Assembly (NCBI GenBank): GCA_019187665.1
Contig: JABARH010000013.1
Location: 38,389 to 102,388, forward strand
DNA from: Anaerolineales bacterium
Lineage (GTDB): Bacteria; Chloroflexota; Anaerolineae; Anaerolineales; Villigracilaceae
Direction of reading: 5' to 3'
DNA: 64,000 bases
Below, piece by piece: positions 58,808-64,000 of this stretch; position 1 is the stretch's first letter, and every line of letters starts with the position of its first letter. The notes under the pieces are model-generated. The model saw nothing but the letters and a program-made list of their open reading frames with translations, did not search any database and was not told where the DNA came from. Made by a program: the position numbers and the translations under genes.

Positions 58808-59815
58808 ATGAAATCGCCCCGCCTCGCGTTCGTTTATATCCTGATTTTCCCGGGCATCCTTGCCTGCCAGCTCGCCTCGCCGTATCCGCCGCCGCTGTCC
58901 ATACCATCGGCGGCGCTGACTGCGGCCGACACATTCACGCCTCTGCCCAGCGCAACTCCGCTTCCGCCTCCAACCTTAACGGCGACTCCCGCGCCTTTCG
59001 CGAAGCGAGTCATCATCCTCAGCATAGATGGCTTGCGCCCCGATGCGATCGAACTCGCGCCCATGCCCAATTTGTTAAACCTGATGCAATCCGGCGCATA
59101 CTCGCTGACCGCGCAGACCATCTTTCCCAGCTCAACGCTTCCATCTCACTCCTCCATGTTAACCGGACTATGCCCAGCCACGCACGGCGTCAACTGGAAC
59201 GATTACATTCCCGAAAACGGAATCGCGCAGGGGACGGATCTCTTCGATATTGCGCACGCGGCTGGGATGAAAACGGCGATGTATGTCGGCAAGAAAAAAC
59301 TGCAACAGGTCACCGATGCTTCGAGTGTGGACACCTTTGTCTATGTCAACGACCGCGAGAGTGTCCTGATAGACCGCCTGCTTGCCGACTTCCCGCTGGA
59401 TTTTGGCGTACTCTTCATTCATTTCCCCACGCCGGACGGCATGGGTCACGAATATGGCTGGTTGTCGCCGCAACAATTCAGCGTCCTCTTCCGCGCCGAT
59501 GAAGCGCTCGCGCGATTGCTCGCATTCCTGGATGCGAACGGACTGCGGAGCGAGACCCTGATCATCATCTCGGCGGATCACGGCGGACATAAAACCACGC
59601 ACGGCACGAGTCAGATCGAGGATATGACCATCCCGTGGATCGCATCCGGTCCAAACGTCCGGCCGGGGCGGCTCGCGACGCCGATCCACACTATTGACAC
59701 CGCCGCCACTGCCGCATTCGCGCTCGGCTTGCCCCTGCCTCCCGAATGGGACGGTGTGCCGGTCGTGGAAGCGTTTGGACTGCCGGTGGAGATGCAATCC
59801 ACCTCATGTCGTTGA
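58808..59815 (+). CDS. Alkaline-phosphatase-superfamily phosphodiesterase lipoprotein
   Basis: The 335-residue protein has a lipoprotein signal (FVYILIFPGILACQ, Cys20) and a Thr/Pro linker (PLPSATPLPPPTLTATP). The nucleotide pyrophosphatase/phosphodiesterase domain has ILSIDGLRPDAIE (first metal Asp), FPSSTLPSHSSMLTG (Thr or Ser nucleophile region), FPTPDGMGHEYG and SADHGGHKTTHGT with the remaining metal ligands. It hydrolyses phosphodiesters outside the cell. No clear ribosome site or -10 box stands at the start. Confidence 0.85.
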   Translation: MKSPRLAFVYILIFPGILACQLASPYPPPLSIPSAALTAADTFTPLPSATPLPPPTLTATPAPFAKRVIILSIDGLRPDAIELAPMPNLLNLMQSGAYSLTAQTIFPSSTLPSHSSMLTGLCPATHGVNWNDYIPENGIAQGTDLFDIAHAAGMKTAMYVGKKKLQQVTDASSVDTFVYVNDRESVLIDRLLADFPLDFGVLFIHFPTPDGMGHEYGWLSPQQFSVLFRADEALARLLAFLDANGLRSETLIIISADHGGHKTTHGTSQIEDMTIPWIASGPNVRPGRLATPIHTIDTAATAAFALGLPLPPEWDGVPVVEAFGLPVEMQSTSCR

Positions 59816-59827
59816 TTTTGAGTGGGG

Positions 59828-60541
59828 TCAGGGCAGGGGTTGCTTGGCAGGCATGCCCGCCTTGCGCGGATAGTTCGACGGTGTGACGTGAACCTTGTCC
59901 ACCAGCACAAGATAGCGATCTTCGACCACGCCCGGCAGGTTGAGCGGGATGACCTGCTCCAGTTTTCCCCCAAGAAGTTTCAGCGCCTTGTCCGCAGTAT
60001 GCGCCTCAGCCGGGCCGCTTTCACCTTTTTGGGCCAGCATCGTCCCGCCGATCTTGAGCAGGGGCAGGAGATATTCGCCCAGCACGTTCAAGCCCGCGAC
60101 GGCGCGCGCCACGGCCCAGTCGTATTGTTCGCGGTGACGCGGGTCCTGCCCGGCGGTTTCGGCCCGGGTGTTGAGAATGTTCACGTGGTCGAGTCGCAAC
60201 ACGTCCACCATATGTTGGCAGAAGGCGGCCTTCTTGCCGACCGACTCGACGAGCGTCAATTGCATGGATGGATAAAGAATTTTGAGGGGCAGGCCGGGGA
60301 AGCCGGCGCCCGTTCCCACATCAATCAGACGCGTCGGCGGGTTGGCCTTCCACGCCAGCACACAGGAGAACGAATCGAGAAAATGTTTGGTGCGAATCCC
60401 CTCCACATCGCGAATGGCCGTCAGGTTGAACTTCTCGTTCCACGACATCAATTCCTTTTCGTACGCGCCCAACGCCAGCACCTGCCGCCCGACCAGGTGG
60501 ATGTTGAACAGCGTGCGCGCGGCGTGGATGAGTTGTTCCAT
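59828..60541 (-). CDS. rsmG: 16S rRNA (guanine-N7)-methyltransferase RsmG
   Basis: The 237-residue protein has the RsmG order: WNEKFNLTAIRDVEGIRTKHFLDS, the SAM loop LIDVGTGAGFPGLPLKI, LVESVGKKAAFCQ and AVARAVAGLNVLGEYLLPLL. It methylates G527 of 16S rRNA. A TATAAT box 7 nt upstream selects the ATG at 60541; the ATG at 60550 overlaps the box, and the longer frame to 60799 would run through a terminator. Confidence 0.92.
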   Translation of the reverse strand: MEQLIHAARTLFNIHLVGRQVLALGAYEKELMSWNEKFNLTAIRDVEGIRTKHFLDSFSCVLAWKANPPTRLIDVGTGAGFPGLPLKILYPSMQLTLVESVGKKAAFCQHMVDVLRLDHVNILNTRAETAGQDPRHREQYDWAVARAVAGLNVLGEYLLPLLKIGGTMLAQKGESGPAEAHTADKALKLLGGKLEQVIPLNLPGVVEDRYLVLVDKVHVTPSNYPRKAGMPAKQPLP

Positions 60542-60548
60542 GGGGTCC

Positions 60549-60554
60549 ATTATA
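60549..60554 (-). promoter_or_regulatory. -10 box TATAAT, 7 nt before the rsmG start at 60541
   Basis: It is placed directly behind the terminator of the preceding gene, as for the GNAT gene at 30373. Confidence 0.55.
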
Positions 60555-60568
60555 ACGTGGTTCAAAAA

Positions 60569-60595
60569 GCCCCTCTCCCGGTTTGGGAGAGGGGC
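60569..60595 (-). terminator. Intrinsic terminator of the DUF4349 gene
   Basis: GCCCCTCTCCC (60569-60579) pairs with GGGAGAGGGGC (60585-60595). On the minus strand the stem is followed by TTTTTG. Confidence 0.85.
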
Positions 60596-60603
60596 GGTGA
60601 AAT

Positions 60604-61545
60604 TTATTTCTTTTCTTCCTGTGCCTGAGCGCGTCCTTTGCGTTTGCGCCGGACGGCACGCACGATGAGCCAGAGCGGCAGGCCAAAGACGATTCCGATG
60701 GTGAGTAATTTCGGCAGGAAGTTGAGCGCGAAGCCGATCAGGAATTTGGTGAAGTCCTGCCAGAAGTAGACCAGGTCCTGGAGGGCGTCGCGCGCCCACC
60801 CGTCGGGATGCCAGCCGCCGATCTCGATCGGCTGGACAGTCTCCTCCGCCACGAGGCGCACGCTGATGGCCGAGAGCGCCACCGACTCTTCGTAGTATTT
60901 CATCTGGCCTTTGATCGATTCGATCTGGCCGCGGATGGAGGTCAACTGATTGTAGACATTCAACACGTCCTCGGTCGTTTCGGCGCGGCTCATGATCTCG
61001 GCCAGCTGTTTTTCGGCGGCTTCGAGATTCTTGAGCTGCGATTCGAGATCCACGTAGGCGCTGGTCACATCCTGCCCGCTGACAGTCTCGTTCTGCACTT
61101 CGACCGCGTCGGCCTTGATCTGCTCCAGCGTTTCGACCAGTTTTTCCGAGGGAACGCGGATGGCGATGCTGGCTTCAGGGACAATCTTACCGCCGGGTGT
61201 GTAGGACTGGTAGATGTTGGAGGACACCACGAAGCCGCCCAGATCCTCGGCCAGTTTGGCGATGGCGTTCATGGCCTCTTCCGGCTTTGCGACCACAATG
61301 GACAAGTCGGCGTTGCGTACCACCATGCGTTCACGCGTGGCGGCCTCCACGTTTGCGATGGAGCCGTCCGCGGCGCGGGCCTGCTCGGCAGCCATGGCGG
61401 TGGCCATGGGCAGGGGCATTTCCTGCGGGTAAGCAGGCTCGCTGCCCACCCCGGATAGATCCGAGTTAATTGAGCGCATGGGCGAGGCGCCGCACGCGGC
61501 CAACAGAAAGGCGGTAGACAAAAGAAGGATGACGATACGTTTCAT
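60604..61545 (-). CDS. DUF4349 lipoprotein
   Basis: The 313-residue protein has a lipoprotein signal (IVILLLSTAFLLAACGAS, Cys18). A DUF4349 domain follows: MVVRNADLSIVVAKPEEAMNAIAKLAEDLGGFVVSSN, IAIRVPSEKLVETLEQI, a coiled coil (about 165-225, LESQLKNLEAAEKQLAEI) and one C-terminal membrane helix (LLTIGIVFGLPLWLIVRAV) with a basic tail. The function is not known; members are usually surface-anchored. Confidence 0.88.
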   Translation of the reverse strand: MKRIVILLLSTAFLLAACGASPMRSINSDLSGVGSEPAYPQEMPLPMATAMAAEQARAADGSIANVEAATRERMVVRNADLSIVVAKPEEAMNAIAKLAEDLGGFVVSSNIYQSYTPGGKIVPEASIAIRVPSEKLVETLEQIKADAVEVQNETVSGQDVTSAYVDLESQLKNLEAAEKQLAEIMSRAETTEDVLNVYNQLTSIRGQIESIKGQMKYYEESVALSAISVRLVAEETVQPIEIGGWHPDGWARDALQDLVYFWQDFTKFLIGFALNFLPKLLTIGIVFGLPLWLIVRAVRRKRKGRAQAQEEKK

Positions 61546-61759
61546 TTTCTCTTCTCCTTGAGATGGCGATTTCTGTGTGTAGGACGAGATGGATGGCGTG
61601 AAAGTTCCGGGCGGGGTTCGATTCCAAAAACAATAGAGTTATATCAAAATAGGACGGCAAATACAAGAAGCGCCAGACGAGGCGGCCGGGCGCTCGAGGA
61701 ACGCGGCCCGCCTTGAAACCCGGCCTTCAAGTTCCACGGCCGGTCGCCCGCATATCCAT

Positions 61760-61765
61760 TAAAAT
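61760..61765 (+). promoter_or_regulatory. -10 box TAAAAT, 7 nt before the pyrD start at 61773
   Basis: It fixes the start at MFSILRS; the ATG at 61713 would be upstream of the promoter. Confidence 0.5.
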
Positions 61766-61772
61766 GGCAGGC

Positions 61773-62858
61773 ATGTTTTCCATCCTTCGTTCGCTTCTTT
61801 TCCGTCTCGAATCGGAGCAGGCGCACGCGCTGGCGCTCGGCTCGCTGCGCCTGGCGCAACGCTTCCCTGCGGTATTGTCCATCCTCAAAGCGATCTATTC
61901 CGCGCGCGGCAAGCCGGTGACTGCATTCGGCTTGACGTTCAAGAACCCGGTCGGCCTCGCGGCGGGATACGACAAGGATGCCCTCGCCGTGCGCGGACTG
62001 GGCGCGCTGGGATTCGGCCATGTGGAAGTGGGAACGGTCACGTCCCTGCCCCAAGCGGGCAACCCAAAACCGCGCGTATTCCGCCTGCCGCAGGATGAAG
62101 CCGTCGTCAATCGCATGGGGTTCCCCAGCCGCGGCGCGACGTACGTCCGCAAGCGGCTGACCTTCAAACCGAAGATCAGTCCCTTCGAATATGCCCTGCG
62201 TCGCCGGCTGCCCAACTCGGACCTGGTGATCGGCGTGAACCTCGGCAGGAACAAGGAAACGCCCAACGAACAGGCAGTGCTGGATTATCTTTCGCTCGTG
62301 CAGGTATTCGCGCCGGTCGCAGATTACCTGACGATCAATGTCAGTTCGCCGAACACAGCCGGCCTGCGCCAGTTGCAGGGGCGCGCCGCGTTGGAGGGAT
62401 TGCTATCTCAACTGCACGCGCAGAGAACGATGGAAGAAACGCAACTGAAAAAACGCATCCCGCTGCTCGTCAAACTCGCGCCGGATCTGGGCGACGCGGA
62501 GTTGGACGACGCCCTCGATGCGATCCTGCGCACCGGCATGGACGGGGTGATCGCAACGAACACCACCCTCGCGCGCGACGGGTTGCTGTCTGCGCGGGCG
62601 GGCGAAGCCGGTGGGTTAAGCGGGCGCCCGCTGGCCGTCAGGAGCGAGGCGCTGCTGGCGAAGATTCTTCAGCGCGTGGATGGAAAGCTCCCCGTTGTGT
62701 CCGTCGGCGGGATCATGAGTCCAGACGATGCTGTGCGCCGCCTCGAGATGGGCGCGGCGCTGGTGCAGTTATATACCGGGTTGATCTATCGCGGGCCAGG
62801 ACTGATCAGGCAGATTGTGAGGGCCCTGCCGGCGGAGGCTGGCGCACGAGGCGGGTGA
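61773..62858 (+). CDS. pyrD: Dihydroorotate dehydrogenase (quinone, class 2)
   Basis: The 361-residue protein has the class 2 N-terminal membrane-associating helices (FRLESEQAHALALGSLRLAQ). The FMN barrel shows FKNPVGLAAGYDKD, VEVGTVTSLPQAGNPKPRVFRL, IGVNLGRNKETP, TINVSSPNTAGLR with the catalytic Ser, VIATNTT and SVGGIMSPDDAVRRLEMGA. It oxidises dihydroorotate to orotate and reduces quinone in pyrimidine synthesis. Its last 53 nt overlap the end of the convergent acyltransferase gene. Confidence 0.94.
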   Translation: MFSILRSLLFRLESEQAHALALGSLRLAQRFPAVLSILKAIYSARGKPVTAFGLTFKNPVGLAAGYDKDALAVRGLGALGFGHVEVGTVTSLPQAGNPKPRVFRLPQDEAVVNRMGFPSRGATYVRKRLTFKPKISPFEYALRRRLPNSDLVIGVNLGRNKETPNEQAVLDYLSLVQVFAPVADYLTINVSSPNTAGLRQLQGRAALEGLLSQLHAQRTMEETQLKKRIPLLVKLAPDLGDAELDDALDAILRTGMDGVIATNTTLARDGLLSARAGEAGGLSGRPLAVRSEALLAKILQRVDGKLPVVSVGGIMSPDDAVRRLEMGAALVQLYTGLIYRGPGLIRQIVRALPAEAGARGG

Positions 62859-63819
62859 AGAAGTAGACAGCGGCTAGAATGCCCAGCGCCACCTCGATGG
62901 CGGTTTTGAGATTCATCGCGCCGCCTAATTTGGGCATGGCGCCGCGAAAGGCAAAGATCAAAATATTGCTGGCGAGAAGATAAAACAACGAGTTGACGCC
63001 GATCGAGCCGAGCCACGTTCGCGCCAGCGGCCAGCGCGTCAGGGCGCGCGCGGCCGCATACCAGGCAAGCGTGAAAAACATCGAGGCAACCAAAAAGATA
63101 AAGTCGGGCGGGAAGCGTGAGGCGGAAAATCCAAAAGACCGGGCGACGAAATAAGCCGTTATTCCGGCCAGCCCGATCCAGACATTGGGTCGGACCTCGT
63201 GACGGATAAAATAGGCGCCCATAAGATAGAGCGGAAAATATTGCAGTACGGGAAAGCTGGCGGTCACTTCCTTTGGCGAACCGATGAAGAGACTCACCAC
63301 CGGCCATTGCACCCATGCGTTTGGAATCAATGAAGTGAGCAGGAGCAGGCCGGCGACCGCCCAGAACAAGCGCGTGTTTTCCAGCAGGTGTTTGATCGGT
63401 CTGTAAAGAAGGAAGCCCAGCAACAGAATCAGCGAAAAGGCCAGCAGAAATTCAGAGAAGGGCGAAAGTTCGCGCAATAGGAGGATCGAGAGCAGGTCTT
63501 CGCTTCCATAGGCGCGTTCCACGAACAGGGTATAAAAAAACGCGGAGATGAAGTAGGCGATGAACGGGCGCAACGCGGAGGCAAGAATGCGCCGGGCAGG
63601 CGGCGTTTTCGAAAAATAGGCCAGCCAGGTGGCGCCGCCAAAACAAAAAAGGAACGCGGAGAACGAAACGAGATCAATGGTCTTCTTGAATCCGTCGGTC
63701 AACGCGCGCGTCGGGCCATCGGCCAGGAGCATAAGCGCGTGATCCACAACCATGCCGATCACCAGGATGGCTTTCATCACATCCAGCGAATGTTCGTAGG
63801 GCTTATGGGTTTGAGTCAT
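62806..63819 (-). CDS. Acyltransferase-3-like integral membrane protein
   Basis: The 337-residue protein has about ten hydrophobic helices and an opening HSLDVMKAILVIGMVVDHALML, where R/K and H at the end of helix 1 are placed as in OafA/OpgC-type acyltransferases. It may acylate a surface glycan. AAGGA 8 nt before the ATG at 63819 supports this start over the ATG at 63870. It overlaps the pyrD end in the opposite orientation. Confidence 0.7.
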   Translation of the reverse strand: MTQTHKPYEHSLDVMKAILVIGMVVDHALMLLADGPTRALTDGFKKTIDLVSFSAFLFCFGGATWLAYFSKTPPARRILASALRPFIAYFISAFFYTLFVERAYGSEDLLSILLLRELSPFSEFLLAFSLILLLGFLLYRPIKHLLENTRLFWAVAGLLLLTSLIPNAWVQWPVVSLFIGSPKEVTASFPVLQYFPLYLMGAYFIRHEVRPNVWIGLAGITAYFVARSFGFSASRFPPDFIFLVASMFFTLAWYAAARALTRWPLARTWLGSIGVNSLFYLLASNILIFAFRGAMPKLGGAMNLKTAIEVALGILAAVYFFTRLVRQPPPAGPSQSA

Positions 63820-63914
63820 GAAGCATATCCTTCGAGGGTAATTCCTGGCGCGGGTTGGGGCATGAGGCAATTATCAGTACTAGTCCGTCAAACCTAATTT
63901 AGTGATATAGTGTT

Positions 63915-63942
63915 TCCGGTGATGCAGTACAAACACCGGAGG
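63915..63942 (+). promoter_or_regulatory. Hairpin that covers the ribosome site of the transposase gene
   Basis: TCCGGTG (63915-63921) and CACCGGA (63934-63940) form a perfect 7-bp stem. The right arm runs into CGGAGG (63937-63942), the ribosome site of the transposase. Several insertion sequences are known to hide their transposase start in RNA entering from outside by such a structure. Confidence 0.5.
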
Positions 63943-63948
63943 CACAAG

Positions 63949-64000
63949 ATGAGAAACTACAAAGTTCACCTTACGCAAGCAGAGCGCGTTGAACTCCAAA
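63949..64000 (+). CDS. Partial CDS: N-terminus of an IS630-like transposase
   Basis: The 17 visible codons read MRNYKVHLTQAERVELQ, the usual start of IS630-type transposases (M-x-x-Y-x-V-x-L-T-x-x-E-R). CGGAGG stands 6 nt before the ATG. The left end of the element probably lies in 63880-63914. The gene runs off the window, so family and integrity cannot be confirmed. Confidence 0.55.
   Translation, partial: MRNYKVHLTQAERVELQ

Noticed and set aside
60542..60799. Longer N-terminus for RsmG
   Set aside because: It would read through a strong terminator hairpin and a TATAAT box; the shorter form has the normal family length.

Overview
The window looks like a chromosomal segment of a GC-rich bacterium of the Chloroflexota, most likely class Anaerolineae. 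This is an inference from gene style, not from a marker gene. The signs are lipoproteins and membrane proteins with Thr/Pro-rich linkers, an N-terminal YvlB/LiaX-like motif spread over one operon, a Tat-type MsrP with MsrQ, a STAND-type regulator, and many genes that appear to be transcribed without a leader. No rRNA, tRNA, CRISPR array or prophage was seen. One insertion sequence begins at the right edge.

Layout. 1-81 is the start of a leftward membrane protein. 286-12191 is a long rightward exopolysaccharide cluster: sulfotransferase-like protein, flippase, acetyltransferase, two kinase-like proteins, two GT4 glycosyltransferases, a methyltransferase, a GT26 enzyme, a polyprenyl-phosphate sugar transferase and a polysaccharide deacetylase. 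An M29 aminopeptidase and a STAS protein follow. 14121-17018 is a Zn/Mn ABC importer. 17029-21868 holds three tandem M1-like lipoprotein metallopeptidases, then an epoxide-hydrolase-like protein, an EamA transporter and a Nudix hydrolase. 24376-28090 (leftward) is a heterodimeric ABC exporter. 30532-33099 (leftward) is pstA-pstB-phoU without a visible pstC or pstS. 33337-37978 carries a TPR protein, an AMMECR1 protein, a flavin reductase, an amidase and an L,D-transpeptidase-like protein. 38099-41906 (leftward) is an envelope-stress-like operon (DUF2089, DUF4097, two more proteins with the shared motif, and an MFS transporter). CorA, a large STAND regulator and an AbiE toxin-antitoxin pair follow. 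47579-50580 is a run of small membrane and accessory proteins. The rest holds a HET-C-like protein, PduO, ComEC, a second STAS protein, MsrPQ, a DsbA-like protein, a phosphodiesterase, RsmG, a DUF4349 lipoprotein, PyrD, an acyltransferase and the start of an IS630-like transposase.

The most unusual content is between the genes. Seven arrays of 7-bp and/or 8-bp degenerate tandem repeats occur, every one in the gap between two co-directional genes. The 8-bp unit is always GTASACAN on the coding strand, and in all three compound arrays the 8-mers lie on the side of the upstream stop codon and the 7-mers on the side of the downstream start codon. In two M1-peptidase genes the array is translated in frame as the leader ahead of the lipoprotein signal, so a change of one unit would shift the frame. 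Several families of small inverted-repeat elements (labelled A to D here) are scattered through intergenic space. Finally, about a dozen genes have a TANNNT box exactly 6-8 nt before the start codon, which points to widespread leaderless transcription and also fixes several start sites.
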